In this document: positions 26,156 through 35,993 of the stretch, one piece after another
Numbering within the stretch: position 1 is the stretch's first letter
Layout: every line of letters begins with the position of its first letter
Assembly: GCF_013387475.1 (NCBI RefSeq)
Contig: NZ_VWNB01000002.1
Span: 62,001 to 126,000 of the forward strand
Source: Mariprofundus sp. KV
GTDB taxonomy: Bacteria > Pseudomonadota > Zetaproteobacteria > Mariprofundales > Mariprofundaceae
DNA length: 64,000 bases
Reading direction: 5' to 3'
Made by a program: the position numbers and the translations under genes
The notes under the pieces: generated by a model
Database searches by the model: none
What the model was told of the DNA's origin: nothing
Seen by the model: only the letters and a program-made list of their open reading frames with translations

Positions 26156-26386
26156 CTATTTGCACTGAAAAAACTGCTGTAGCTTACTCAGGATACCACC
26201 AATATGGTTACGTCTGAGGGAGATATAACTCTCACGCGATTTCTGAATAATATTGGCAATAGAGCTATTGCTTCCCCCCACAGTGAATTTTACTAATACC
26301 TGTGGATGTATGTAGTGGTACTCTACCTTAACTTTCAACAAAAGACGCAACATGCCGGAACAAGGAGCGGCGATCAGCGAGAACAC
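26156..26386 (-). pseudogene. C-terminal fragment of a family-2 glycosyltransferase
   Basis: The last ~70 residues resemble the C-terminus of the intact GT2 gene at 27402-28154: HYIHPQVLVKFTVGGSNSS matches HYIPQLMVRMRVGGESNRS, followed by NIIQKSRESY versus NIIRKSREDY and a shared GGI. The match runs back to an IAA near 26371 (IAADYDC in the intact gene); past 26389 the frame has a stop. N-terminal two-thirds are missing. The rest of the 26078-26515 spacer shows no other gene. Confidence 0.75.
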
Positions 26387-26515
26387 ATATCACTTCATCA
26401 TATGCCAACATCCACTTTTCAGCCCCCATGTGCCATCGATTCGAGATCCCCCCTTTTCATCAACACCAATTCCCTGCATCATCAGTATTTCAGCATAAAA
26501 GCGGGAGTGATTAAA

Positions 26516-27241
26516 GTGACCGAACATTTTCAAGCATTACTGGAATCGCTAAGTGCCGAGCTTAAAGAGATGGACTCCGGGTGGAGCGACTATTTTAATG
26601 GACTTCGTTTTTCCTATTTGGAGCATTTAAAGGAACTGTCAAGATTCCCCCCTCATGGCATCACCCTAGAGGTCGGTGGCTTTCCATTCAATTTCTCCTT
26701 TTGCCTTAAGAAACTTGGCTATGATCCCGTTGTCCTTGATCTTGCACCTGAAAGAATGCAGCCATTCATCAGCAAGCATGATCTGAATGTCATACAAGTG
26801 GATGTGGAACAGGAGGGGCTTCCACTCAGAGATGGATCTGTAAACCTGATTGTTTTCACCGATACCTTCGAACACCTCAGGATCGATCCTATCTTTGTAC
26901 TTGAAGAGATGGCCCGCGTATTGGCACCAGATGGAACACTTTACCTCACCACCCCCAACTTTTATCGCCTGGGTAATATCGCCAGAATCCTTCTGGGCAA
27001 GGGGCCAATGAACCACCCCCTCAACGAATATCTCAAATTGAGGCGAGCAGGCCATATGGGGCATGTGCGCGAATATACCGCGAAGGAGTTGGAAAGCCTG
27101 CTCAAATTTGCCGGTTTCACGGATCTCTGTGTTCAATACTCCTCGCCGGGAAGAAGTTCTCGTGGAGCTGTTGTAGATTTATTACACCGGATACTCATTC
27201 CGATGCGCCCACAACTGGTGGTGATGGCAAAAAAGAGCTAG
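26516..27241 (+). CDS. Class I SAM-dependent methyltransferase
   Basis: About 241 residues from GTG 26516, chosen because GGGAG precedes it by eight bases; the in-frame ATG at 26306 would add 70 residues that overlap the glycosyltransferase remnant. SAM site: LEVGGFPFNFSFCLKKLG with VVLDLAP as motif II acidic, then the Methyltransf_11-type VFTDTFEHL and VLAPDGTLYLTTPN. It is the only plus-strand gene in the polysaccharide region. Target sugar or lipid unknown. Confidence 0.8.
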   Translation: MTEHFQALLESLSAELKEMDSGWSDYFNGLRFSYLEHLKELSRFPPHGITLEVGGFPFNFSFCLKKLGYDPVVLDLAPERMQPFISKHDLNVIQVDVEQEGLPLRDGSVNLIVFTDTFEHLRIDPIFVLEEMARVLAPDGTLYLTTPNFYRLGNIARILLGKGPMNHPLNEYLKLRRAGHMGHVREYTAKELESLLKFAGFTDLCVQYSSPGRSSRGAVVDLLHRILIPMRPQLVVMAKKS

Positions 27242-27401
27242 CTCATCCCGAATAGTTGGTCGAATCGCTACAGAGACCGTCCTATTCATGCATCAGTATA
27301 GAACTAGATTAAGCAGAGCCTATCCACACTAACCTGATGGATGGCGACACCCTCTGTATTTTCGCCAACTTCTTCACCACCTGATCTTGCTAGGAAGATC
27401 G

Positions 27402-28154
27402 TTACTCGCCTCGTCGAAAAAATTGAGGCAATTTGCTGAAGTTTTTCCACAACAGCGCTCCGATACCGCCGACGCCGTTTCGTTTCAGAACATCGTAATC
27501 TTCACGCGACTTCCTGATGATATTGAGCAGCGAACGATTACTCTCGCCACCGACGCGCATTCTTACCATCAACTGCGGAATATAGTGGCAGCAAAACCCC
27601 GGCTGCCCCAGCATGCGCAACATGCAGTCATAATCGGCCGCGATACGAAAGCCGGTATCGAATCCGCCCAGTCGCTCGTAAAACTCTCGGCGCATATAAA
27701 ACGTAGGATGCGGTGGCATCCAACCCTGCTTCAGTTTATCCGCTCTGAAATCACCAGCCTGCCAGTAGCGAATCACCCGATCCGGCTCACTCTTGCTGAC
27801 ATAGACCAGATCACCATACGCCGCATCCACAGCCGGATCGGTGAAGGCTTCCGCAACTGTTGCCAGCACATCGTTACCGGCATAGAGATCGTCGGCATGC
27901 AGAAAACCGACAACATCACCGCTGGCGCGCGCTATGCCCTTATTCAGGGCATCGTAGATCCCCGAATCCGGCTCGCTGATCACAATATCGATCCTGTCAC
28001 GATAGGACTCCAGAACTGCCAGAGTGCCGTCAGTTGAGGCTCCGTCGATCACAATCAGTTCGATATTAGGATGTGATTGATCCAGAACCGATTTAATCGC
28101 ATCACCTATGGTTGCTGCGCCATTATAGACAGCTGTAATGATTGATATTTTCAT
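27402..28154 (-). CDS. Family 2 glycosyltransferase
   Basis: Cytoplasmic inverting transferase, GT-A fold. N-terminus KISIITAVYNGAATIGDAIKS with VIDGASTDGT, then FLHADD (metal-binding Asp pair) and the acceptor-side GWMPPHPTFYMRRE. 250 residues, WcaA-like. Separated from the upstream carbamoyltransferase by 10 bases. Weak convergent spacer 27242-27401 contains GATCTT-gctagg-AAGATC, a possible but poor terminator. The C-terminus is duplicated as the remnant at 26156-26386. Confidence 0.87.
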   Translation of the reverse strand: MKISIITAVYNGAATIGDAIKSVLDQSHPNIELIVIDGASTDGTLAVLESYRDRIDIVISEPDSGIYDALNKGIARASGDVVGFLHADDLYAGNDVLATVAEAFTDPAVDAAYGDLVYVSKSEPDRVIRYWQAGDFRADKLKQGWMPPHPTFYMRREFYERLGGFDTGFRIAADYDCMLRMLGQPGFCCHYIPQLMVRMRVGGESNRSLLNIIRKSREDYDVLKRNGVGGIGALLWKNFSKLPQFFRRGE

Positions 28155-28164
28155 TTATAGATGG

Positions 28165-29910
28165 TTATTTTCGTTCTATAAACCAATCGCCAAGAACCAG
28201 CAGATCCATTTTGGTGCGCAGGAAACAGTCCAGTGCCTCTTCCGGCCTGCAGACCACCGGCTCGTTCTCATTGAACGAGGTATTGAGCAAGATTGGAACC
28301 CCGGTCTGTTCACCGAATGCGGAGATCAGCTGGTGGTAACGTGGATTGGTATGTTCATACACCGTCTGTAATCGCCCGGAGCCATCAGCATGGGTGACGG
28401 CCGGAATCTCTCCACGCTTCTCTTCGCGAATCTGGAACACCTTCATCATAAACGGGACTTCGTCATCCTCCTCAAACCAGTCGGCCACCGCATCGCGCAG
28501 AATCGAGGGGGCAAACGGGCGGAACGATTCACGCCGCTTGATCTTCAGATTGAGAATATCCTTCATATCGTCACGACGTGGATCACCGAGAATGGAACGG
28601 TTCCCCAGCGCACGTGGCCCCCACTCCATGCGCCCCTGAAACCAGCCGATCACTTTACCCTCAGAGATTGCTATAGCTGTCTTTGTACAGAGCAGCGATT
28701 CATCTTCGATCAGTTCAACAGAGCAACCCTCTGCCATAATCTTCTTACGTTTTGAGTCGAGCAGATCAGCAATCACTGTATTGTCGAATGATGGGCCAAA
28801 ATAGGCATGATCCATAACAAATGAACGTGCAAAGCCAGGCTGATCGCAGCAGACACTATAAGCCGCACCTATGGCACCGCCGGCATCTCCTGCTGCCGAC
28901 TGAATATAGACCTGCTTAAAGGGAGTGTTCCGTCGCACTTTCCCGTTGGCAACGGAATTCATGCCGCAACCACCAGCGATACAGAGGTTATCGCTGCCGT
29001 GACGCGCATGCAGTTTGTTGAGCAGGTGGAAAAAGGTCTCCTCGTACATCTTCTGCACCGAGTGTGCGATATCCTTGTGCCGCTGGGTGAGCTCCTCCCC
29101 CTTCTCCCGAACCGGTCCCAGAAGTTCTGCCATTTTGTCCGAGAAGAGTCGACCAACGGAAGGGATGCCATTCTCCCATTCATAATCGACCTTCTCCCTG
29201 TGGTGGCGGAAGTAGTCTAGATTGAGTTTGAAGGAGCCGTCATCCTGCAGCAGCACAATTTGGCGCATCTGATCCATGTAGGCTGGTTCACCATAAGGCG
29301 CTAACCCCATCACCTTGTACTCATCGCCATAGTGTGGAAAGCCGATAAACTGTGTCAGTGCCTGATAGAAGGTGCCCATCGAATGGGGAAAATAGACCTT
29401 ATCGTCAATGCTGATCTCAGAACCACGACCGATCCCCCAGGATGCACTGGCAAAATCTCCGAAGCCATCGACGGATACCACAGCCGCTTCGTCATACGGG
29501 GATACATGAAAGGCCGAACTCAGGTGGGCCAGGTGATGCTCGATATGCCGCACCTCGCCATTGAACGACTGCTCAGGAAAGGCGTGCGCAAGCTCCTGCT
29601 CGATGGATCGGCGTTCTTTCTGGTTTTTCAAGCGATCCATGATTAGACCGAACTCAGGTCGTTTCTTCAGGGTAAAGCCGATCTTCTTCATCAGATTGGC
29701 TTTCGGATCAGAATTGATCGCAACCACCGCAACATCGCCCAGCGAGATGCCAGCTTCCTCCAGACAATAGCGGATCGATTCACTAGGAAAACCGGCCCAG
29801 TGTTTGATACGACGAAAGCGTTCCTCTTCGACAGCTGCCACCAGTTTGCCATCGACTACTAGGCAGGCTGACGAATCGCCATGATAGGCGTTGATTCCGA
29901 GAATATTCAT
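28165..29910 (-). CDS. NodU/CmcH-family O-carbamoyltransferase
   Basis: Transfers carbamoyl from carbamoyl phosphate to a sugar or other hydroxyl, through a carbamoyl-AMP intermediate. N-terminal MNILGINAYHGDSSAC, metal-site EHHLAHLSSAF, and the C-terminal WFQGRMEWGPRALGNRS characteristic of the family; 581 residues. SD GAGAAGGTG precedes ATG. A 232-base spacer (29911-30142) with no clear promoter separates it from the upstream sulfotransferase. Probably carbamoylates the polysaccharide repeat unit. Confidence 0.88.
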   Translation of the reverse strand: MNILGINAYHGDSSACLVVDGKLVAAVEEERFRRIKHWAGFPSESIRYCLEEAGISLGDVAVVAINSDPKANLMKKIGFTLKKRPEFGLIMDRLKNQKERRSIEQELAHAFPEQSFNGEVRHIEHHLAHLSSAFHVSPYDEAAVVSVDGFGDFASASWGIGRGSEISIDDKVYFPHSMGTFYQALTQFIGFPHYGDEYKVMGLAPYGEPAYMDQMRQIVLLQDDGSFKLNLDYFRHHREKVDYEWENGIPSVGRLFSDKMAELLGPVREKGEELTQRHKDIAHSVQKMYEETFFHLLNKLHARHGSDNLCIAGGCGMNSVANGKVRRNTPFKQVYIQSAAGDAGGAIGAAYSVCCDQPGFARSFVMDHAYFGPSFDNTVIADLLDSKRKKIMAEGCSVELIEDESLLCTKTAIAISEGKVIGWFQGRMEWGPRALGNRSILGDPRRDDMKDILNLKIKRRESFRPFAPSILRDAVADWFEEDDEVPFMMKVFQIREEKRGEIPAVTHADGSGRLQTVYEHTNPRYHQLISAFGEQTGVPILLNTSFNENEPVVCRPEEALDCFLRTKMDLLVLGDWFIERK

Positions 29911-30142
29911 GTTTCACCTTCTCCCTAAATACAACTCACGCACCGCAATACTAGATCATAGCACGCATTCATTCCATGCTAGCAGCCACACACTCAACAA
30001 ATGCTGTACAACATCTTCCGATATAACCAACACCAGAGCAGACAGGTCAGTGGGAACATCAATTACAAGGCTCTTCTGTAAATGGAGCAACCACCTAGCC
30101 ACTCAAAGCTAGTGAGCACATCGATACAGATCGAACGAGATA

Positions 30143-31063
30143 TCACTCCCGCCAAGGTGACAAATCGATATTCAGTAGTGCCTCCAGTCGACGATTATAG
30201 GGCTCAAAACAGCCATCCAACTCCTCGATCACCATTCGATCCCTAGCCTCCCTTTCTATGGGCCTAGAACTCTGATTTACGAGAGAATACAGCGCATGAA
30301 CGGCTTGTTTAATCCTACCCGGAATATATTTGGCAGCATATTGACTAAGAACACCATGCGTCCTGCCTCGAAGCCGATGCAATATCTTATTTCTTACCGG
30401 CCGAGACTGATTGTAGGCCACAAAATCAAAATGTTCGTAGAACGAATCATCAATATTCAAAGCCTTGGTCAATTGCTGAACTGTGCCGAGAGGATCGGCA
30501 ACCAGTTCTTCAAATAGAACCACATGAATCGACTCTCTGCCTATAGCGGAAAGCCACTGTTCCATATAATCGACATAACGACTCTGCGCGATCGCCATAC
30601 GGAGAATCGGCCGATGTTCCAGTAGCCCGCCCTGCGTTTGAATGGCATCGACGAATTCCCTGAAGGAGACAGAGAAATCAAGGGTACCAAGATTGTTGCG
30701 GGCGAACTGATACAGTGAATAGATACGCTCGGAAGGCTTTCTGAGCACTACGATAATCTGCTTCTTCTCCAGTTGGGAGATAAATTCGAGCGCAGTTCTC
30801 TGATAGAGATAATCAGGAGTCGCCTCCAGACGATAATGCTCCGAAGAACACTCAGTAAAGTATCTTGAATATCCTGCGATGCCTTGCTCGAGATAATTGG
30901 GCCAGTCATCCCGTTTCATCGGATAATCGTGATCAAGCAGGTAGTAGGTCTCTTTCTCGGATGCCCCGCAAATATCAGGATGCTCGGCAAGCCAGTGAAA
31001 CAGCGATGTTGTTCCGCACTTGGGGGCACCGATGATAAACAGGTTTGGAGCTGTTATTTCCAT
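30143..31063 (-). CDS. Sulfotransferase (heparan-sulfate-sulfotransferase-like)
   Basis: PAPS-dependent. PSB loop FIIGAPKCGTTSLF near residue 9, 3'-phosphate segment VVLRKPSERIYSLYQ, then the family's KETYYLLD and Arg-rich tail; about 306 residues. ATG overlaps the flippase stop as TAATG. Probably modifies the glycan made by surrounding genes. Not closely similar in sequence to the sulfotransferase of the lasso operon. Confidence 0.88.
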   Translation of the reverse strand: MEITAPNLFIIGAPKCGTTSLFHWLAEHPDICGASEKETYYLLDHDYPMKRDDWPNYLEQGIAGYSRYFTECSSEHYRLEATPDYLYQRTALEFISQLEKKQIIVVLRKPSERIYSLYQFARNNLGTLDFSVSFREFVDAIQTQGGLLEHRPILRMAIAQSRYVDYMEQWLSAIGRESIHVVLFEELVADPLGTVQQLTKALNIDDSFYEHFDFVAYNQSRPVRNKILHRLRGRTHGVLSQYAAKYIPGRIKQAVHALYSLVNQSSRPIEREARDRMVIEELDGCFEPYNRRLEALLNIDLSPWRE

Positions 31064-32421
31064 TACGCCTTCACATCCTTAGTCGCCAACTGCCTGCCTA
31101 GCCAAATATAGAGAAACAGGACACCGAAAATAAATTCGATATTGATAGCCCATACCGGTGCCAAATAGTTCACCGAATCAAACATTAATATAATCAGGGA
31201 TACTTTGGCCGCGCTCTCGAAAAAGGTTACGATGCACAAGCTACGCAATTTCAGAAGCGCATATGCGCATCGCACAGGCCACCGAGTGGCGCCGATCCAT
31301 ACAATCATCATACCAGCCAGCCAGTACGCTTCGTGGGCTTGAGGAATATTTGTCTCTCCCACCCAGAACGCCAAAACCCAGTGCCCAAAGAGTGCGAACC
31401 CCAAGCCCATTGCCAGACTGGCAGCAGCGGTAATCAACTGTCCCTTATGGTATATCTGCACCAGGCGTTGATGCTCTCCTCGGGAGTCGCAGTGGATGAA
31501 ATAGGGTTCTGCAGTCGAAGCGATTCTCCAGATCACCTGTACACAGAGATAAGGGATCTTCACCAATAGGGCATACAGGCCAGCAGCTTGCGTACCGCCC
31601 AGCCACCCCACCAGCATAGCATCCATCTGACCTGCTCTGGCCAACAATCCGTATATTGCATACTTCACGCCCATCCGGCCGATCAGACGCCGGAACAGAG
31701 GCATGCTGCTTCGGTTGGGAAAACGGTACCGAATCTCAGCACCTCTGCGTGCTGTATAGCGCCATCCAAACCAACTGGCCCAACGTGTGCAGAGGGTGCT
31801 AAGCACCATACAAATAAAGACCCAGTACAGCTCGCCGAACAACATCAACGCGGGCACGGCCAGAATGAAAAAAAACACTGAATTGAATATCTGAAGAAGA
31901 TTCCCGACCCAGTGATATTTTGCAGCCTGATAAGCAAGCAGCTGAAAATTGAAGTCGTATTGCAACACGATGTACAATGAGACCGATAGTGCCAATATCC
32001 AAACCGCTTCGGCATCCATCTTCTCAGGGAACAGAAACAGCGGAGAATCCACAGCCGCAACAGTTGCCATAAACAGGGCTGCAACGAAACAGCCATAAAT
32101 TATATAGATGGATCCTGCCAGACTGTATGCATTCGAAGCTTCACTCCACTCTTCATGCGCTGCGTGCTCCGCCATCACTCTGGCACTGCCGCCATCAATC
32201 CAGATCAAGCCGACCGAAGCGACATGAACCATCGAGAAAATCATAGTAGCCGCACCGAAACCTTCGGTTCCAATAGTATTCAGATAGACCGGCACCAGAA
32301 TCAATTGAACCAGTGCCGCAACCACCATCACTGCATAGTTACTGGCCAATGCAACCAGATAGGAGCGTGGATTCATCTGCGAAAGCTGCTTGAATCTGGA
32401 AATCATACCGAGATCAACCAT
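31063..32421 (-). CDS. Wzx-type oligosaccharide flippase, copy 1
   Basis: Polytopic inner-membrane protein of about twelve helices (452 residues). N-terminus NYAVMVVAALVQLILVPVYLNTIG and the conserved GFGAATMIFSM, IWIDGGSARV region of MOP-type flippases. Moves undecaprenyl-linked repeat units across the membrane. A second flippase gene lies at 47310-48809, suggesting two glycans or a merged locus. Confidence 0.85.
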   Translation of the reverse strand: MVDLGMISRFKQLSQMNPRSYLVALASNYAVMVVAALVQLILVPVYLNTIGTEGFGAATMIFSMVHVASVGLIWIDGGSARVMAEHAAHEEWSEASNAYSLAGSIYIIYGCFVAALFMATVAAVDSPLFLFPEKMDAEAVWILALSVSLYIVLQYDFNFQLLAYQAAKYHWVGNLLQIFNSVFFFILAVPALMLFGELYWVFICMVLSTLCTRWASWFGWRYTARRGAEIRYRFPNRSSMPLFRRLIGRMGVKYAIYGLLARAGQMDAMLVGWLGGTQAAGLYALLVKIPYLCVQVIWRIASTAEPYFIHCDSRGEHQRLVQIYHKGQLITAAASLAMGLGFALFGHWVLAFWVGETNIPQAHEAYWLAGMMIVWIGATRWPVRCAYALLKLRSLCIVTFFESAAKVSLIILMFDSVNYLAPVWAINIEFIFGVLFLYIWLGRQLATKDVKA

Positions 32422-32458
32422 GGCTGGCCGTTCTTATAACCAGGGCGTCGCATTAGCA

Positions 32459-32953
32459 TTAGGAATCAGCAGCCAATGCTGTAAGTAGATTTTCCACGAC
32501 CTTCACCATTGGCGGAATCTCAATATCTTTGCTGCCAGATTTTTCCTGCATTGCCCGGGCTTTGTCGACAGCCGATAGCAGAGACGCTACATCATCAACG
32601 ACAACAAGCTTTCCCTCTTCAGCCAGTGCCAATGCCAACTCCTGCTGATGATCATCTACATGTTCACCATACTTTGCTCGCCGGGGCATTACGACAGGCA
32701 CCTTCCTTTCTCGAATGGTATGTATTACTGAACCTGCGCCAGCATGCACAATCACCACTTCGGCACTACGGATCTGTTCGACAAACTGATCCATACTCAA
32801 AAATGCGTGGCCTTCGCAACGCGGATCATTGAACGGTGTATGTCCATGCTGCACTACAATCGGCTTGGGCAGCAAATCTGCGCAAGCAGTGATAGCATCA
32901 AGCAGGCGCGTAAACGGCTGATTGGCATTGCCAACAGAAACAAACGTGCTCAC
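32459..32953 (-). CDS. PssE/Alg13-like glycosyltransferase C-terminal subunit
   Basis: 164-residue catalytic half of a two-part GT-B enzyme: N-terminal STFVSVGNANQPF and UDP-binding VIVHAGAGSVIHTIRERKVPVVMPR. Works with the Alg14-like partner encoded immediately upstream, with GTG start overlapping that stop. Adds a sugar from UDP-sugar to the lipid-linked glycan at the cytoplasmic face. Split pairs of this kind are common in exopolysaccharide loci (PssD/PssE, EpsE/F). Confidence 0.87.
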   Translation of the reverse strand: MSTFVSVGNANQPFTRLLDAITACADLLPKPIVVQHGHTPFNDPRCEGHAFLSMDQFVEQIRSAEVVIVHAGAGSVIHTIRERKVPVVMPRRAKYGEHVDDHQQELALALAEEGKLVVVDDVASLLSAVDKARAMQEKSGSKDIEIPPMVKVVENLLTALAADS

Positions 32954-33393
32954 AGCAGCGGCCCTGCATATTTACCCTTGGGGAAAAATCTAGCCAGCGA
33001 TTTCCATTGATAAAAAAAGTCGTGCGCCAAAAGATGCATGATCTTGGCGGTCATTGAGGGTGCGGAGATACGCGTGATCGTCTCGATAAAGACGATACGG
33101 CAACCGAACAGATAACGCCCAATGATGGCGAACGGCACAGCTGGACCTGCACCGGTACTGAGAATCACCTGCGGCCTTTCACGACGCAGAATACGAAAGG
33201 CCTCCCAGAGATTAATCAGCTGCTTCCAGTCGCGCTCGGAGTGGACGATGAAATCAGTCCTCCCAACCATATCCGGCGGCAATTCGGCATGATTATTGAG
33301 CACATAGAAGTGCTCGTACTGCTCATAGGAAGGCATCAGACAGCGCACTTCTGTCAGATGACCACCGCAGGATGAAACAATGCAGAGCTTCAT
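32950..33393 (-). CDS. PssD/Alg14-like glycosyltransferase N-terminal, membrane-binding subunit
   Basis: 147 residues. Begins KLCIVSSCGGHLTE, with LSTGAGPAVPFA and the VFIETITR motif of Alg14 proteins. Anchors and activates the catalytic partner (32459-32953). Overlaps the methyltransferase stop by four bases (ATGA). Confidence 0.87.
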   Translation of the reverse strand: MKLCIVSSCGGHLTEVRCLMPSYEQYEHFYVLNNHAELPPDMVGRTDFIVHSERDWKQLINLWEAFRILRRERPQVILSTGAGPAVPFAIIGRYLFGCRIVFIETITRISAPSMTAKIMHLLAHDFFYQWKSLARFFPKGKYAGPLL

Positions 33394-34010
33394 TTCTTAC
33401 CGGAAAGAGTCATCGACTTCCACAAACCGCTGATACGGCCAACGCCACGAAAATCAATATTATGAAATCCCTGATCCTGCATGAATTGCGTCAATGTCTG
33501 CCGGGAGAAGAACTTGATATGACCACCATCCCAGTCGACGGTGAAATGTTTATCCCAGCCGCCAGCCAATGAGAGAGCCAGATTTTTGAGGTAACCGTGG
33601 TATGGCGTGGTTAAGATCATCCGCGCGCCGGGCTTAAGTACGCTATATCCAGCTTCCAGCAGCTTTCTCGGCCAATAGAGGTGTTCGATCACCTCCATCG
33701 AGATCACGACATCGAAATCAGTGCCGACAATATCGGCAAAGCCATCGTCATAAACCGAGACTGTTTCGAAACGGATACCGGGAAAGCGCTCTTTGGCCAG
33801 CTCAACACCATCGGCCGATGCATCCACGGCAACCACGTCGTGCCCTCTGGCCTGCAAAGCCGCAGCTAGGGTGCCATTGCCACACCCCAGATCGAGAACC
33901 CGCACCGATTCTTGCGGCAACAGCTTCAAAATTTCCGGAATCAGCATATTGTTGGCTTCGGTCAGTTCGGTATCCTGCCATCCATACTGCTGCTGAACAC
34001 TATCGCTCAT
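33390..34010 (-). CDS. SAM-dependent methyltransferase (UbiG/Methyltransf_23-like)
   Basis: About 206 residues from ATG 34010 with GAGAG in front; the longer start at 34130 runs inside the upstream glycosyltransferase and is disfavoured. SAM motif VLDLGCGNGTLAAAL, acidic VAVDAS, then SMEVIEHLYWPR and GARMILTTPYHGY. Likely O-methylates a glycan intermediate. Part of an operon with glycosyltransferases on each side. Confidence 0.85.
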   Translation of the reverse strand: MSDSVQQQYGWQDTELTEANNMLIPEILKLLPQESVRVLDLGCGNGTLAAALQARGHDVVAVDASADGVELAKERFPGIRFETVSVYDDGFADIVGTDFDVVISMEVIEHLYWPRKLLEAGYSVLKPGARMILTTPYHGYLKNLALSLAGGWDKHFTVDWDGGHIKFFSRQTLTQFMQDQGFHNIDFRGVGRISGLWKSMTLSGKK

Positions 34011-34011
34011 A

Positions 34012-35160
34012 TCAACTCTCCTTAGATACTTCAGCGACCATACCTCGGACCAGTCGCAGCGTTTTCTGTGCCGCCTCGAACCAATTGTACCGTTCAGAAC
34101 GCTGCCGCATTGCTTGCGATAGGGCCACATATCGCTCCGAATCTGTCAGCCCGACAAGCTTATCGGCCAACTCCGCTGCATTATACGGCGAAAACCGCGG
34201 CGCATCCGAGCCTGCAACCTCCCGGTTTCCCGGTACGTCGGCAATCAAAAGTGGTAGCGAATGAGCCATCGCCTCCAACAAGGGAAATCCGAACGATTCG
34301 CACAAGGAGGGGAACACAAACAGATCAAGTTGATCGTAGAGGCCGGGCACCTGATCCTGGCTCAACTCGCCGTGATTAATCACTACATCGCCAATACCTA
34401 CCGCCTCAACTTTGGCCAGAATCGACTGACATTCGGGCAGGCCCGGATTCAGGGTCAGGTGCAATCTGAAATCGATATCGCCACGCTGCTTTAATATCCG
34501 TGCAGCCTCGATCAGCACTTCGAAATTCTTCTGTACCCCGAACTTTGTGATATAACCGATATGCCACGGCCGATTCTCCTGACAGCTACGCAGCGGTGAA
34601 ATTGTCCGGGCCAGACCGCAGCCGTGCGGGATAACATGGATCCCCCGCCGTTCAATGCCTGCAGCCCCGGCAATGGCATCAGCCAGCGCAGCAGTCTGCA
34701 CGGTTACGGCTGAAGCCTGCTGCAAGGAGCGGATAATCCAGCGCCGTTTGGCACGCCATATCCATCTTGAGATGGTCGACAGGCTGGCCTGCATGCGTTG
34801 ATCAAAGATATCGGAGAAGTGCCCCGCATGTTGCTCCAGCAGCAACGTCGGGCATGCCAGTTTACGCAGCGGCAGGTAGTTGGTCTGAGAGAAAAGCAGA
34901 TCCGCCCCGATGTGCCGGACAAGTCCAGGCAAGGTGACATTGTACCACCACTGCACATGCAAAGGAGAATGTCCAATATTGGAGAAAAAATGTCCTGTCA
35001 CACGCGGGTGTGAGAACACCTCAAGATCAGCAATCGAGCCGTGAGCAGCTACATGCCACCGGATTGAATCATCTAACTTGATCATATGAAGTAGAAGGTT
35101 TTGCAACACCACTAGTGAGCCCCCCTCCTTGATCGAAATGGCATTAATCAGGACAATCAT
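34012..35160 (-). CDS. Family 4 glycosyltransferase
   Basis: GT-B retaining enzyme, about 382 residues from ATG 35160 (ATGA overlap with the next gene upstream); the 35226 start would intrude on that gene. N-terminal domain has AISIKEGGSLVVLQN; C-terminal domain IGYITKFGVQKNFEVLIEA, then VFPSLCESFGFPLLEAMA (E-x7-E nucleotide-binding motif). Builds the repeat unit at the cytoplasmic face of the inner membrane. Confidence 0.88.
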   Translation of the reverse strand: MIVLINAISIKEGGSLVVLQNLLLHMIKLDDSIRWHVAAHGSIADLEVFSHPRVTGHFFSNIGHSPLHVQWWYNVTLPGLVRHIGADLLFSQTNYLPLRKLACPTLLLEQHAGHFSDIFDQRMQASLSTISRWIWRAKRRWIIRSLQQASAVTVQTAALADAIAGAAGIERRGIHVIPHGCGLARTISPLRSCQENRPWHIGYITKFGVQKNFEVLIEAARILKQRGDIDFRLHLTLNPGLPECQSILAKVEAVGIGDVVINHGELSQDQVPGLYDQLDLFVFPSLCESFGFPLLEAMAHSLPLLIADVPGNREVAGSDAPRFSPYNAAELADKLVGLTDSERYVALSQAMRQRSERYNWFEAAQKTLRLVRGMVAEVSKES

Positions 35161-35993
35161 TCGGGTACTCGAAAGCCAGTCACAACACTCCACCTGCCGA
35201 GGAAAGAGGCTAAAGGTAGTTTGCATAGCAATTTATCTACTCGTGAATTCATGGAGATATTCATCGGTTTAATGGCATCAACAACAAAACCTTCAGGAAT
35301 CAGCTGACATAATTCCTTGTGGTGCAAACGACTGTATCTGATATTCCCATTGCTAAAGGAACCATGGATATCACCCTTCAGGTAGTTTTTTATATTTATA
35401 TTAAAACAGGATAGATAAAAGCGACCTCCTGGGATCAATGCGCGGAGGGTTTTCTGCATAAATGAATATTGTACATCCCAATCTCCGAGATGCTGCAGGA
35501 AATCAGTCATCAACACTACAGAAACACTTTTTTCTACAAAGCTCACCTCGTTCAGGTCGGCCCTAACAAACTTTGGATGGATAATGTCTAACTGACTCTT
35601 GTTCAACAATAAACTCTGTGTAGAGAAATCAATCGAAACAAGCTTCTCAAATCCATAGTCTTGCAATATCTCAGTGGAAGGGCCTGGGCCACAACCAAGG
35701 TCAAGAATCGGCCGTTGTTTGGCAAACTCTGGTAATAAACTAATAAATGTTGATAGCGATTCCCTATGGCTCCCGAACTTACAATGCTGAAGATAACCGT
35801 TGGCCTGCTTGTCACGAATCACATGTTCAGGCTTCTCAACCAATCTAGAATCAGGAGTATACAAAATAATATCCTCGAATATTTCGAGAGTATTGTTGCA
35901 ACTTTCGCACGCCATTTCATTCGATCCAAATCGCCACTTATTGCTGCCACACCGCGAACACTGCACGATTTGCATCAGTTCATTATTTATCAT
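35157..35993 (-). CDS. Zinc-ribbon methyltransferase, copy 1
   Basis: About 278 residues from ATG 35993 (AGGTG upstream). N-terminal zinc ribbon [21 protein letters not shown], then SAM site [20 protein letters not shown], and a conserved [20 protein letters not shown]. Strongly similar in layout to the 36909-37748 product, the two flanking the deacetylase. Overlaps the deacetylase stop by 11 bases. Substrate unknown. Confidence 0.83.
   Translation of the reverse strand: MINNELMQIVQCSRCGSNKWRFGSNEMACESCNNTLEIFEDIILYTPDSRLVEKPEHVIRDKQANGYLQHCKFGSHRESLSTFISLLPEFAKQRPILDLGCGPGPSTEILQDYGFEKLVSIDFSTQSLLLNKSQLDIIHPKFVRADLNEVSFVEKSVSVVLMTDFLQHLGDWDVQYSFMQKTLRALIPGGRFYLSCFNINIKNYLKGDIHGSFSNGNIRYSRLHHKELCQLIPEGFVVDAIKPMNISMNSRVDKLLCKLPLASFLGRWSVVTGFRVPE

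Noticed and set aside
26156-26386. A small functional gene
   Set aside because: It is clearly the C-terminal end of a GT2 without its catalytic half.
34011-34130. Extended start of the methyltransferase at 33390
   Set aside because: The extra 40 residues are Arg/Trp-rich out-of-frame sequence of the neighbouring glycosyltransferase; ATG 34010 with GAGAG is better.
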